Notes: a model not told the origin generated them from the sequence alone. Shown: positions 50,310 through 59,157, numbered from the stretch's first letter. The stretch is DNA of 64,000 nt from Paenibacillaceae bacterium GAS479 (GCA_900105225.1 LT629764.1:2292001-2356000); one strand, 5' to 3'. Program-made: numbers and translations.

Positions 50310-51881
50310 CTAAAGACTCTGCACCGTCACTCCGGAAACCGGATCAAAGGTCAACATCTTCGTTCCAATCTTATCGATGAAGAAACGGTCATGGCTGACC
50401 GTCACAACAGCGCCGGGGAAATGGATCAGCGCTTGCTCCATTACCTGAATGCTCGTCAGATCCAGATGGTTGGTCGGCTCATCCAAAATTATGACTGCTG
50501 CTCCCGAGAGCAGGCATTTGGCAAGCGCCACGCGGGCCTTCTGTCCACCGGACAGATTGCCAATGACCTTGCTCAGATCCGCTTCGGAAAATTGCAGCAT
50601 GGACAGGAATTTATTCACCTTTTTACGGGGTGCATCCAGTCCCAGTCCGTACGTATTCACCGCATGGCTCACCGTATCCTTGGGATCAAGCTCCTCCCAC
50701 ATGCGGTTGAAGTACGCATATTGGACTCCCTTTTCCCAGGTCACCTCGCCGCTCGCAGGTTTCTCCTGTCCGGTAAGTACCTTGATGAGCGTCGACTTTC
50801 CACTGCCGTTGGGGCCCGCGATGACGTAGCGGTCTTCCTTTTGAATATCGAAGCTAATATCTTGAAAAATCGTCCGCTCCTCGTACACTTGTCCGATGTT
50901 CTTAACCTCGCATAACCGATCCGGAAACCGCAGCCGCTCATAAATATCCGTAATCAGCACGTTCACAGGATGCGGCTCGATCCGTTTCTTATTCTCCGCC
51001 AGTTGGCGGGAAAGCCGATCCTTAGGTGATTTTTTGCTCGCACGGCTGTCGATGGCTTCCGCCTCCATGAGCAGCAGCTCTTCCTCCCACTCAAACTGAC
51101 GGTCCAGCTCCTTCTTGCGCATCTTCTTTTTACGAATATAATCGGTGTAATTGCCGTCGTACTCCTGAAAATGATAGTTCTCGATCTCGATCGTCTTCGT
51201 CACGACCTTGTCGATGAACTGCCGATCATGGGACACCAGAATCATCGCGCCCTTGAAACGGTACAGCCACTGCTCCAGCCAAGCGATGCCTTCTATATCC
51301 AGGTAGTTGGTCGGTTCATCAAGCAGGACGACATCGGGCTGTTCAATAAGCATCTTGGCGAGTGCAGCACGGTTTCTCCAGCCTCCCGACAGCTCATCGA
51401 CGGGCTGGTTGCGCGAAACTTCATTGAAGCCGAGTTTTGTCAGAACGGTGTTGATCTCAACGGATACATTCCAGCCGTTTAAATGTTCCATTCCCTCGAA
51501 TAGCTCGGCCTGCCTCGCCAGTAGCCGATCCATTTCGCCGTCATCAGTGACGACGCCAAGCTTCTCGCCTATTTCCTGCAGCTCCCGCTCGATAAGCGCC
51601 ACTTGCTCAAAGCAGTTTTCCAGCTCCTGCTGGACAGACAAGCTCCCTTGCAATTCCGAGAATTGCGAGAAATAACCGATATTAATCTGAGGATCTACCT
51701 CTACTTTTCCGTCCGTCGGTTCTTCTTTGCCCAAGATCAGCTTGAACACCGTCGACTTCCCCGCGCCGTTCCGTCCGATTAGAGCGACCCGCTCCCCCTG
51801 ACTAATGCGAAAATAAATATTGCGAAAGATCAGGGATTCTTCATATTTCTTCGTGACGTTCTCAAGCCGAATGACGCTCAT
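50310..51881 (-). CDS. ABC-F family ATPase (ribosome-associated)
   Basis: A 523-residue soluble protein with two ABC domains and no TM segment: Walker A GRNGAGKSTVFKL and GPNGSGKSTLIKV, signatures DELSGGWRNRAALAK and GNLSGGQKARVALAK, Walker B LLDEPTNYLD and ILDEPTNHLD. The linker (about 240-310) is highly charged and of the P-site tRNA interaction motif type. ABC-F proteins act on the ribosome, either in translation quality control or antibiotic protection; which one cannot be told here. AGAGGAG precedes ATG. Confidence 0.9.
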   Translation of the reverse strand: MSVIRLENVTKKYEESLIFRNIYFRISQGERVALIGRNGAGKSTVFKLILGKEEPTDGKVEVDPQINIGYFSQFSELQGSLSVQQELENCFEQVALIERELQEIGEKLGVVTDDGEMDRLLARQAELFEGMEHLNGWNVSVEINTVLTKLGFNEVSRNQPVDELSGGWRNRAALAKMLIEQPDVVLLDEPTNYLDIEGIAWLEQWLYRFKGAMILVSHDRQFIDKVVTKTIEIENYHFQEYDGNYTDYIRKKKMRKKELDRQFEWEEELLLMEAEAIDSRASKKSPKDRLSRQLAENKKRIEPHPVNVLITDIYERLRFPDRLCEVKNIGQVYEERTIFQDISFDIQKEDRYVIAGPNGSGKSTLIKVLTGQEKPASGEVTWEKGVQYAYFNRMWEELDPKDTVSHAVNTYGLGLDAPRKKVNKFLSMLQFSEADLSKVIGNLSGGQKARVALAKCLLSGAAVIILDEPTNHLDLTSIQVMEQALIHFPGAVVTVSHDRFFIDKIGTKMLTFDPVSGVTVQSL

Positions 51882-52039
51882 CGCTATCTCCTCTGATTCG
51901 TTCTATTTGCCCCATTATACACCAGGTCGCTGCAGCACATGGCGGAAAGGACTCCCGGTCCATTGTTAACGGCTCCTCTTTAGCCGTATAATAACACCAA
52001 TTATTTCTAGTTTAATTTGAAAGTGATGGAGGGATCGCG

Positions 52040-52591
52040 GTGGTTTTTGTAGCTTTACTTAGAGGCATCAACGTTGGCGGCAATAATAAAGTGGACATGA
52101 AGCTGCTCAAGGGAACCTTTGAGCGAATTGGCCTGAACAATGTTCTTACCTACATTAATACAGGGAATATTATTTTTACTGACTCTGTTCATTCTGTACA
52201 AGAGCTATCCAGCCTGCTAGAGGAAGCCATCCAGCGAGACTTCAGTCTGTCTATCCGTGTCATGGTCCGCAGCTTAAAAGAGATTAAGACCATTATGGAC
52301 GCCCTGCCAGAGCATTGGATGAATGATACGAGCATGCGCAGCGATGTGCTTTATTTATGGGATGACATCAATGAGGAGTCCGTGCTGGAGACGATGATCA
52401 TTAAACCGGAATTCGACCGCGTCATCTATGTAAGTGGAGCTATTCTTTGGTCGTACGATAGGGAACATGCGGGGAAAAGCGGCATGAACAAACTGATTGG
52501 CACAAAGATCTACCGGCACGTGACCGTCCGTAACGTTAATACGGCTCGAAAAATCTACGAACTAATGCGAACCGCAGCTGAGCGCGAATAA
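52040..52591 (+). CDS. DUF1697 family protein
   Basis: A 183-residue protein starting VFVALLRGINVGGNNKVDMK, the clear DUF1697 signature, with TYINTGNIIFTDS and a C-terminal RHVTVRNVNTARKIYELM. The family is of unknown function. The start is GTG 52040 with GGAGGG 7 nt upstream. It is a single gene. Confidence 0.9.
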   Translation: MVFVALLRGINVGGNNKVDMKLLKGTFERIGLNNVLTYINTGNIIFTDSVHSVQELSSLLEEAIQRDFSLSIRVMVRSLKEIKTIMDALPEHWMNDTSMRSDVLYLWDDINEESVLETMIIKPEFDRVIYVSGAILWSYDREHAGKSGMNKLIGTKIYRHVTVRNVNTARKIYELMRTAAERE

Positions 52592-52747
52592 ATTTGCTTG
52601 GATAACATTTTCATTTTATATTCCTTAACGAGAATATTCCTTATAAGATATATTTAGAGCATGATTTTTGATGATTATTTACTGGAATGGCAAGGGCAGA
52701 CTAGAAGGATATAGCATTTACTACAATCCTATATTGGAGGAATTTAC

Positions 52748-53266
52748 ATGACAGAAAGCCAAAACGGAACAAACATGGAGGAAGGCAGGTTAGTTATTAC
52801 AAGAACCTTAAAAGCACCTCGCGAGCTGGTGTTCAAAGTATGGACAGAGGCTGAGCACTTGAAGCAATGGTGGGGGCCAAAAGGCATGAACATCGAAGTT
52901 AGTAAGTTTGATCTCCGCCCTGGCGGCATGTTCCATTATAATATGCTCACTCCTGACGGCCATGAAATGTGGGGCAAGTTCGTTTACCACGAAATCGTAG
53001 CACCGGAGAAACTCGTTTTCACCAACTCCTTCTCGGATGCAGAAGGCAATACTGTACGTCCCGAGTTCAGTCCTGTGTTTCCAATTGAAATCATGAATGT
53101 AGTCACATTCACCGAGCAGGATGGCCAAACTACGCTTACCCTGAGCGGTGGCCCTCACAACGCATCTACAGAGGAGCAAGAGTTCTTCAAGAGCATGTTC
53201 GAGTCCATGAAGCAAGGCTTCGGCGGCACCTTCGATCAGCTCGAGGAGTACTTGGCGAGGGTTTAA
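52748..53266 (+). CDS. SRPBCC/AHSA1-family protein
   Basis: A 172-residue START-like (AHSA1) protein: LVITRTLKAPRELVFKVWTE at the start, WWGPKGMNIEVSKFDLRPGG, MFHYNML and TTLTLSGGPHNASTEEQEF, with C-terminal helix FEQ-type GGTFDQLEEYLARV. Such proteins bind small hydrophobic ligands; function is open. GGAGG is 8 nt before ATG. A strong terminator follows. Confidence 0.92.
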   Translation: MTESQNGTNMEEGRLVITRTLKAPRELVFKVWTEAEHLKQWWGPKGMNIEVSKFDLRPGGMFHYNMLTPDGHEMWGKFVYHEIVAPEKLVFTNSFSDAEGNTVRPEFSPVFPIEIMNVVTFTEQDGQTTLTLSGGPHNASTEEQEFFKSMFESMKQGFGGTFDQLEEYLARV

Positions 53267-53280
53267 TCTGCTACTTGAAT

Positions 53281-53327
53281 AGGGCTGTGATCGTCACCAC
53301 TAGGGTGACGGTCACAGCCCTATTTTT
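53281..53327. terminator. Terminator after the AHSA1 gene (also serves the VOC gene)
   Basis: AGGGCTGTGA-CGTCACC, loop ACTA, complement, followed by ATTTTT on the plus strand; a near-perfect 18-bp stem. Confidence 0.88.
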
Positions 53328-53347
53328 AGAACCAGCCAACGAACCTA

Positions 53348-53722
53348 TCAACTCCGATAATAAGAAAGTACCCAGCACACACCATTCCGGTCGGTAACAA
53401 TGGCTAGAAGTCCATTAAAAGGAGCTTCATATACTTCCGTATTAACGGTTCCGCTCTCTGAGAATTGTCCATAAATGCTGCGAAATTTCTCCTCCGTCTC
53501 GATCTTCAGGAAAACTCTCACATAGTCGCCTTGCAGCACAGGCTTCGCGGCCCGAGTGTCGGCGAACTTAATTACAGTACCGTCTGCATGCAGATCTGCG
53601 TTGTAAACCTCTTCTCCCTGCTTACGAAGGATTTCAATGTTACCGCCAAGAACATGTTGATAATACTTGATTTCATCCTTACAGTTCTCCACGACGATAA
53701 ACGGATGCACGATCATCATCAT
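53348..53722 (-). CDS. VOC (glyoxalase/PhnB-like) family protein
   Basis: A 124-residue single-domain VOC protein: IVHPFIVVENCKDEIKYYQH, VLGGNIEI and FADTRAAKPVLQGDYVRVFL, ending NGVCWVLSYYRS. This PhnB-like subgroup is of unknown substrate. AAGGAGG precedes the ATG triplet; the start among the three ATGs is not certain. It lies between two unrelated genes on a separate transcript. Confidence 0.85.
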   Translation of the reverse strand: MMMIVHPFIVVENCKDEIKYYQHVLGGNIEILRKQGEEVYNADLHADGTVIKFADTRAAKPVLQGDYVRVFLKIETEEKFRSIYGQFSESGTVNTEVYEAPFNGLLAIVTDRNGVCWVLSYYRS

Positions 53723-53769
53723 TGTAGCCTCCTTAGGATTATACGATCATATTTGTAATGGCTTCCCAC

Positions 53770-54231
53770 CTACGTTGCATCATGCTCAGTCAGATTGTTC
53801 AGCACTGTTTTTAACAGCCCCATCATCAAGTCATACTGCTCATCAGCGATTCCCTTTCGGGTTTTGTTCTTGACGCGATCCAGCGCTTTCTGCACCTTAG
53901 GCACAACCTGACGTCCCGACTCTGTCAAAAAAAGCAGCTGATAGCGATTGTCGGCAGGATCAGCCTCTCTCCGCACATACCCCTCGGCTTCAAGCTTGGC
54001 GATCGCCTTGGCGGTAGTTGTTTTGTCTATGAGCAGCTTCTCGCTCAGCGCCTTCTGCGTCACTGCTTCTTGGAACGCAATCGCCATCAGAAAAATATAC
54101 TGACCGCTCCCGATCCGATAAGGTGCCAACTCCGTGGAGATCAATACTTGCATATGACGGTAGATGGCCGAAATATATTGACCGTGCGATTCCGTTGAAC
54201 CTTTGCCATGAGGCGTCCATTGTTCGTTCAG
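53770..54231 (-). CDS. MarR-family transcriptional regulator (probable CTG start)
   Basis: About 154 residues with a MarR winged helix: GQYIFLMAIAFQEAVTQKAL, SEKLLIDKTTTAKAIAKLEA, EGYVRREADPADNRYQLLFL. The ATG at 54282 cannot be the start if the promoter at 54272-54300 is real, because it lies inside it. The first plausible codon after the ribosome site AGGGGGAAG is CTG 54231, giving a protein starting NEQWTPHGKG. Two direct repeats over its promoter point to self-regulation; the target gene may be this one or the sugar dehydrogenase on the opposite strand. Confidence 0.82.
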   Translation of the reverse strand: MNEQWTPHGKGSTESHGQYISAIYRHMQVLISTELAPYRIGSGQYIFLMAIAFQEAVTQKALSEKLLIDKTTTAKAIAKLEAEGYVRREADPADNRYQLLFLTESGRQVVPKVQKALDRVKNKTRKGIADEQYDLMMGLLKTVLNNLTEHDAT

Positions 54232-54246
54232 TTTACTTCCCCCTAA

Positions 54247-54308
54247 ATAGGATGTTATTGCAACTAATTTCAGTATATGCATAATAGGATGCTATTGCAA
54301 CTAATTTC
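54247..54308 (-). promoter_or_regulatory. MarR gene promoter with two 25-bp direct repeats
   Basis: ATAGGATG(T/C)TATTGCAACTAATTTC occurs at 54247-54271 and 54284-54308 with one mismatch. On the minus strand TTGCAA (54295-54300) and TATACT (54272-54277) are spaced 17 bp, so one repeat covers the -35 and the other the transcribed start region. This is the layout of a MarR operator. Confidence 0.65.
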
Positions 54309-54439
54309 GGAACAGGGATTCCGCGATAAAATTATAAAATATGGCTATATGCCTTTGAAGCATGCCGATTAGGGTAAAAATAATCATAATTCGAATGCCG
54401 GCGCAGCCCAAAACGCGCTCCCGGCGGAAGGAGAGCTCC

Positions 54440-55669
54440 ATGCTAACGAATAAGTCTAGCCGCAGGCTGGGTCTAACTGCCGCGCTTGCGACCGTTTTGC
54501 TATACGGCTGCGCAGCACAAACCGATGGCAATACCGGCGATACCGCCGGTACTGGCCAAAGCGAAAAGCCCTCCGTTGGCAGCCCGTCCGCTCTGCCCAC
54601 AGCAAGTCCGGCACAGGCAGAGGAAAATGGCGCCAACGAGAAGGCCTTTCCCTACCAGGTATCGACACTGGCGGAAGGCCTTAACTTACCTTGGGAGATC
54701 GCTTTTGCACCGGCTCCGGATTCACGGATTTTTTTCACGGAGCGGCCGGGGAATCTGCGCGTCATTGTGGACGGCAAGCTGCAGCCACAGCCGCTGCTGG
54801 AGGTTCCGGCCCCTTCCTACGGTGAAGGAGGGCTGCTTGGACTGGCGCTTGATCCTGATTTTGCAAACAACGGTTATGCCTATGTCTACCACTCCTACCC
54901 AGATGGAGAAGACATCAGCAATCGTTTGCTGCGTCTGAAGATTGGGGAGCAGTCAGCCAAGATCGACAAAGTGCTGTTGGACAATATTCCTGGCAGCGTG
55001 AATCATAATGGGGGAAGAGTGAAGTTCGGACCGGACGGGATGTTGTATGTCACGACAGGTGATCGGTCAGAGACCGGGCTGCCCCAGAATAAAACCAGCC
55101 TGGCGGGAAAAATCCTGCGTCTTGCACCGGATGGGTCCGTTCCGAAGGACAATCCCTTCAAGGGCTCATTAGTATACAGCTACGGCCATCGTAATCCTCA
55201 AGGGCTGGCTTGGCAGCCGGAAACAGCCCTGCTTTACAGCTCGGAGCACGGCTCCTCCGCACATGACGAGATTAATCGCATTGAAACTAGCGGCAATTAT
55301 GGCTGGCCCTTGATCCAAGGAGATGAAAGCGGAAGCGGACAGCAAGGAGAAAGTCTTAAAACGCCCCTTGTGCACAGCGGCTCGAACGAGACATGGGCTC
55401 CTTCCGGCATGACTTTTATTACACAGGGGCCATGGTCCGGAGAACTGCTGGTTGCTGCGTTGGCAGGACAGCGGCTGCTGCATATAACGCCTGATAAGGA
55501 AGGACAAGCAGCCTCTGTGGAGACTCTATTCAAGCAAGATTGGGGACGCCTACGCAACGTTTCGGAGGGCCCGGATGGCACACTTTATGTACTAACGAGC
55601 AATCTGGATCGCGGCGCACCGTCGGAAGGTGATGACCGAATTTTAGCGCTGACACCAACCTGGAAGTAA
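54440..55669 (+). CDS. PQQ-type sugar (glucose/sorbosone) dehydrogenase lipoprotein
   Basis: A 409-residue lipoprotein: lipobox LLYGC, a Ser/Thr/Glu spacer (about 20-60), then a six-bladed propeller of the glucose/sorbosone dehydrogenase family with NLPWEIAFAPAPDSRIFFTE, GEGGLLGLALDPDF, NHNGGRVKFGPDGMLYVTTG, SYGHRNPQGLAW and SSEHGSSAHDEINR. The His and Arg residues match those near the PQQ site in soluble sugar dehydrogenases, though many relatives act without proven PQQ use. ATG 54440 follows GGAAGGAG; the upstream frame to 54362 lacks a ribosome site. No PQQ biosynthesis genes are seen. Confidence 0.88.
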   Translation: MLTNKSSRRLGLTAALATVLLYGCAAQTDGNTGDTAGTGQSEKPSVGSPSALPTASPAQAEENGANEKAFPYQVSTLAEGLNLPWEIAFAPAPDSRIFFTERPGNLRVIVDGKLQPQPLLEVPAPSYGEGGLLGLALDPDFANNGYAYVYHSYPDGEDISNRLLRLKIGEQSAKIDKVLLDNIPGSVNHNGGRVKFGPDGMLYVTTGDRSETGLPQNKTSLAGKILRLAPDGSVPKDNPFKGSLVYSYGHRNPQGLAWQPETALLYSSEHGSSAHDEINRIETSGNYGWPLIQGDESGSGQQGESLKTPLVHSGSNETWAPSGMTFITQGPWSGELLVAALAGQRLLHITPDKEGQAASVETLFKQDWGRLRNVSEGPDGTLYVLTSNLDRGAPSEGDDRILALTPTWK

Positions 55670-55785
55670 CGTCCTGTTTGCGCAATTGTGCTTTCGCATC
55701 CTTTGAGGTAATCCAATCCTGGAACATATATGACGGAAGGGCGGACACCGTAACGGAAATGAGAACCTGCATATAGAAAAGTCAT

Positions 55786-55817
55786 AAAGAGAGGGAGCCG
55801 CGAGGCTCTCTTTTTCT
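55786..55817 (+). terminator. Terminator of the sugar dehydrogenase gene
   Basis: AAAGAGAGGGAGCC, loop GCGA, GGCTCTCTTTTT followed by CTC. Confidence 0.85.
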
Positions 55818-55886
55818 CGTTTCAACCGACTAGCATTCTTTTAATTTGTTTGTTAGTAGCCGTGCCTCTTCAACCCCCCCGATCGT

Positions 55887-56117
55887 TTTTTGGATCCAGG
55901 CTTCAATCATCATTACGAACTGAACTGTAACTTAGGTAATACAGCTAGAGTCATATATGTGGTCTGGCGAAATCGACTAGGTGACGGAGTAGGCAGCTTT
56001 GACGCTATTTTTGACGTGGATTTTGCTTGTAGAAACGCTAGAATCAGAGGAATTGACTATTCCGGGCCATTCCGTGTGGAAGCCAGCGGAACTAGGCTTT
56101 TTGTTTATGATATTTAA
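55887..56117 (+). pseudogene. 5'-truncated paralogue of the protein at 56265-56714
   Basis: The frame reads FLDPGFNHHYELNCNLGNTA, GVGSFDAIFDVDFACRNARI and EASGTRLFVYDI. It aligns block by block with IFIPPGSRHHYEMLCNAGNK, EIGSFEADLEVRPGCSYAKF and TTSGTNLYVYVA of the gene at 56265-56714 on the opposite strand. The signal anchor and first ~75 residues are missing, and no ribosome site fits. Confidence 0.75.
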
Positions 56118-56264
56118 TATAAAATCCCATTTGATATTCGAAGGTGGCCCGCTTAAATAGCTTGTTATCCGTCCTTTTGAATATGGAATTTACAAAAGCC
56201 GGATAATCACTCGAATGAGTTGACTGTCTGGCCTTCTTTTATCAATAGATAGATCTGCTCTAAA

Positions 56265-56714
56265 TCAGGCAACATATACATAGAGGTTAGTGCCGCTAGT
56301 CGTCAAACGAATGTTTGAACTAGACTCTAGACCCGAGAATTTAGCATAACTGCAACCAGGTCTAACTTCCAAGTCAGCCTCAAACGAGCCGATTTCTCCC
56401 CCTGCAGGGCTCTGCCAAACTTCGTATTCCACCTCCGCCTTATTCCCTGCATTGCAAAGCATTTCATAATGATGTCTGGAGCCTGGAGGGATAAAGATAT
56501 CTGAAGGCACGGAAATAGGCCCATCCTTTTCTTCAAAAACCAAAGTATAGATTCCGGTGTTATTGTGGATGTCATAACCTTGTGTACGAGAAAGGGACCC
56601 AAGATCATCCTCAGAAGGATTAAGATACAAATTTGAAGAAAAGACACTAAACACAACAATGAGTAAAATGAACAGGACAAGTATAGCAGCAGAGCTTGAA
56701 AAAGAATTCCCCAC
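56265..56714 (-). CDS. Membrane-anchored protein, 149 aa, unassigned
   Basis: One N-terminal TM helix (about 9-27, VLFILLIVVFSVFSS) then an exported beta-rich domain (about 45-149) with two Cys (LCNAGNK, RPGCSYAK), similar in style to small sugar-binding or spore-surface domains. No family was named. The start is GTG 56714, with GGAGG 9 nt upstream. Its paralogous remnant lies tail-to-tail with it at 55887-56117. Confidence 0.75.
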   Translation of the reverse strand: MGNSFSSSAAILVLFILLIVVFSVFSSNLYLNPSEDDLGSLSRTQGYDIHNNTGIYTLVFEEKDGPISVPSDIFIPPGSRHHYEMLCNAGNKAEVEYEVWQSPAGGEIGSFEADLEVRPGCSYAKFSGLESSSNIRLTTSGTNLYVYVA

Positions 56715-56788
56715 AGAATATTACCTCCGGATTTAAAGTGTTTCTCTCTAGTTCTATTCATATTCGCTCAGAGATTAGAGAGACACAG

Positions 56789-56959
56789 TTAAAGCCTCGG
56801 TAATTCGCCTTTTTCTATGGCGCTAGACGGCATAGAATCGTTGGCTCTATCAAAGTTAAGTACAGAACACTTCATCCAAGGCACACGCGGCCCACATACC
56901 CATTCAAAAACCTCGGAACAACCGCCCTCACCAATCTTCCTGCCAAGCCTCTCATCCAT
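56789..56959 (-). pseudogene. N-terminal stub of an aminoglycoside/choline phosphotransferase-type kinase
   Basis: A 56-codon frame starts MDERLGRKIGEGGCSEVFEW, the glycine-rich nucleotide loop of APH-like kinases, then continues without kinase motifs to a stop at 56789. AAAGGAG lies before the ATG. Full-length relatives have 250-300 residues, so the gene is a stub cut after the first beta strands. Confidence 0.75.
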
Positions 56960-57073
56960 GATGACTGCTCCTTTTTACTCGATTCTACATAGTTGTGATT
57001 ACATTATGTTGTTATCAGATTGAGCGCAAGCAAGCTAGGTTAACTATAGATTGCACGAATAATTTCCCGTCGT

Positions 57074-57209
57074 TATAATAAAACTAAAGAAGGAGCCGTG
57101 CGCCAACACGACTCCTCCGGCACAGTAGACCGCTTCAATGGCGGTCGGCTTCAGTCAATCAGTCAGAAATAGACCGTTATCCTGCTGAGATGGGCGGTCT
57201 ATTTCTTTT
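57074..57209 (+). ncRNA. RatA-like antitoxin RNA, copy A (partner of a truncated toxin)
   Basis: TTGCAC (57051-57056) and TATAAT (57074-57079) are spaced 17 bp, giving a start near 57086. The RNA would end at the hairpin AAATAGACCG...CGGTCTATTT (57167-57204) with CTTTT. It matches copies B and C base for base over most of its length. Its toxin partner at 57199-57279 has lost its 5' end, so this is now probably an orphan antitoxin. Confidence 0.7.
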
Positions 57210-57279
57210 GGTTAATTACTGCAATGATGGCAACAACCAGCGTCAGCATCGCTACTATAAGCGCACTAAAAACAATCAT
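57199..57279 (-). pseudogene. 5'-truncated holin-like toxin, copy A
   Basis: The codons downstream of 57279 encode SALIVAMLTLVVAIIAVINQ then KK, stop, the same as the toxin at 59147-59254. The first nine or ten codons, ribosome site and promoter are replaced by DNA leading into the GC-rich gene at 57319. An in-frame ATG at 57279 has no ribosome site. Confidence 0.8.
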
Positions 57280-57318
57280 TCATAAAATTGAAGTATTTTC
57301 CTCGGGAGGGCCATACCA

Positions 57319-58209
57319 ATGAGGGATGCTGCGGAGGGTCAACAGAAGCACGGGCAGCAAGAACATAACGAGACGATGCCGTTGTTGTCCACTACGGACA
57401 AGAACGGAAGGATGACTATGCTCGGACCGGGACGTCGCATCGGACGTACGGCTCCGATGCTGCCATGGTTGCTCACAGCCACTGCACTGTGGGCACTGAC
57501 AAGCTCCGTGCCGTTCGGCGCACTGCTCGGCCTGGCGCCGACACCCGCGATCAACATACTCCTTGGTCATCCGGTTACGGTGGGTGCCGCATTGGTGCTG
57601 CTGTTCTTCGCGATCGTTGCAACCGGCCGATTGTACTCGCAAGCGTTAGAGCAGTTCGGACAGACCAGGGTCGCCGGCCTTTTCAAAACGCTAGTGTTTG
57701 CAGGAGGACTCGCCGCAGACGCGGGAGTCCTCCTATTCTGGATGCTGACAAGCAATCCGTCGCGCCCCTTCGACCTTGAGGCCATAGCAACGTCGACGAC
57801 GATCCCGCCAGAGCTCGGCGCCGTCGTCGGATTTGGCTTCGCTCTTTTGGCCGCCTTCGCGCTCCTGCGCCTGCCTAGCTCAATCGCCCACGCCCGGCGC
57901 CGGCAGGCGGACATCAGGCGTCTCCGCTTGGAGGGTTCGTCATTCACAGGGACGTTGACCGCATTGAACTTCACTAACAGATGGCTCTTTAATCTCCCGA
58001 TGTTCACGGTCGAGGTAAGTTATATCGTCAACGATACTCCTCTTGTCATCTCGGCGCACATGCGCACCAGTGCCGACCGCGTTCCCGTCGTTGGCTCGCG
58101 CATGCTCGTGCTAACCGACTTTCATGGAACCACCCACGTGGAGCTGGACCTGTCCAAGGGAGCGGTTTTCGAGCCGGACGTGAGCAAGTACGCCTCACCG
58201 GACTATTGA
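57319..58209 (+). CDS. GC-rich multi-TM protein, probably acquired
   Basis: A 296-residue protein with four TM helices (about 47-67, 80-104, 118-140, 165-185), a basic cytoplasmic stretch (about 188-210: RRRQADIRRLRLEG) and a C-terminal beta-rich domain (about 205-280). No family was recognised; the shape recalls DUF3592-like proteins. The ORF is visibly GC-richer than its neighbours, with many GCG, CGC and GGC codons as in actinobacterial genes. It begins right where toxin copy A is cut, so it likely arrived by insertion. GGGAGGG precedes ATG. Confidence 0.7.
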   Translation: MRDAAEGQQKHGQQEHNETMPLLSTTDKNGRMTMLGPGRRIGRTAPMLPWLLTATALWALTSSVPFGALLGLAPTPAINILLGHPVTVGAALVLLFFAIVATGRLYSQALEQFGQTRVAGLFKTLVFAGGLAADAGVLLFWMLTSNPSRPFDLEAIATSTTIPPELGAVVGFGFALLAAFALLRLPSSIAHARRRQADIRRLRLEGSSFTGTLTALNFTNRWLFNLPMFTVEVSYIVNDTPLVISAHMRTSADRVPVVGSRMLVLTDFHGTTHVELDLSKGAVFEPDVSKYASPDY

Positions 58210-58235
58210 TTTTGCCCCTCCAGACGTTGTTATTG

Positions 58236-58967
58236 TCACGACAAAAAGTAGAGCAGCTCGCTTAATGACCCGATAATCTTAAATGGCTGAGTCGATGATT
58301 TAGCTGGTAATCCCCTTTTTTTGTGGTCAATCCATATTCCTTTAATCCCTAAACGCTGCGGTGCCGCTACTTCCCACTCAAAGTTGTCTCCGACCATCCA
58401 CGTTTCGCCAGCGGCGACCCCTAACTGTTGCAAGGCATGAAGATAAAAACGCTCTTCCGGCTTACCCATGCCGAGATCCCCTTCAACCAAAATACAGTCG
58501 AAATGAGCCTCAAGTTCAAACAGGTGGATTTTTCTCCACTGCGTATTGGCATTTCCATTTGTCAGCAACGCAAGCTTGATGCCTTTAGCCCGAAGCTTTT
58601 TAATCGTCTCTATGGATTCGGGAAATAAAGCAACTAATTTATCTCGTTCTAGTCCGTACGTAGTGGCAATATTACCGGCTAGATACAGATCATGGAGACC
58701 CAGCTTCTGTAGCGATGCGGAGATAATTTCTTGTCTCACTTTAGCTAAATCAAGCCTTCCTGTTCGATGTCTTTCTGGATCACTCCAGTACCAGGAAGCC
58801 TGTTCTTTAATGAGCATGAGAAGCTCTTCCGCATAAGCAGCTTCTACTTCTGGCATATGGTATCGGATAGAGTTCCTCCAGCACGCATCCGTGTCTACAC
58901 CATGGTCAAATGAAATAATCGTATCATCCATATCCAGTAATATTGCTTTTGGCGGTATTAACTGCAT
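58236..58967 (-). CDS. HAD-family hydrolase (YjjG-like)
   Basis: A 243-residue HAD hydrolase with alpha-helical cap: nucleophile motif AILLDMDDTIIS, motif II LALLTNGNANTQ, motif III Lys in GKPEERFYLHAL, motif IV WMVGDNFEWEV. The pattern fits haloacid dehalogenase-like phosphatases acting on nucleotides or sugar phosphates. It begins with M QLIPPKAILLD; the ribosome site is modest. It sits between toxin-antitoxin copies A and B. Confidence 0.88.
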   Translation of the reverse strand: MQLIPPKAILLDMDDTIISFDHGVDTDACWRNSIRYHMPEVEAAYAEELLMLIKEQASWYWSDPERHRTGRLDLAKVRQEIISASLQKLGLHDLYLAGNIATTYGLERDKLVALFPESIETIKKLRAKGIKLALLTNGNANTQWRKIHLFELEAHFDCILVEGDLGMGKPEERFYLHALQQLGVAAGETWMVGDNFEWEVAAPQRLGIKGIWIDHKKRGLPAKSSTQPFKIIGSLSELLYFLS

Positions 58968-58999
58968 AGAATCACATCCAGCCCTAAATTTATTACAGA

Positions 59000-59157
59000 T
59001 TGCAGGAATAAACTTACAACGTTATAATAAAACTAAAGAAGGAGCCGTGCGTCAACACGACTCCTCCGGCACAGTAGACCGCTTCAAAGGCGGTCGGCTT
59101 CAGAATTGCGATCAGAAATAGACCGTTATCCTAGCAGATGGGCGGTCTATTTCTTTT
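59000..59157 (+). ncRNA. RatA-like antitoxin RNA, copy B
   Basis: TTGCAG (59000-59005) and TATAAT (59023-59028) spaced 17 bp give a start near 59035. The RNA contains GACCGCTTCAAAGGCGGTC and ends at the AAATAGACCG/CGGTCTATTT hairpin (59116-59152) with CTTTT. It runs opposite and overlaps the 3' part of the toxin mRNA, the arrangement of B. subtilis RatA with txpA. Confidence 0.75.
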
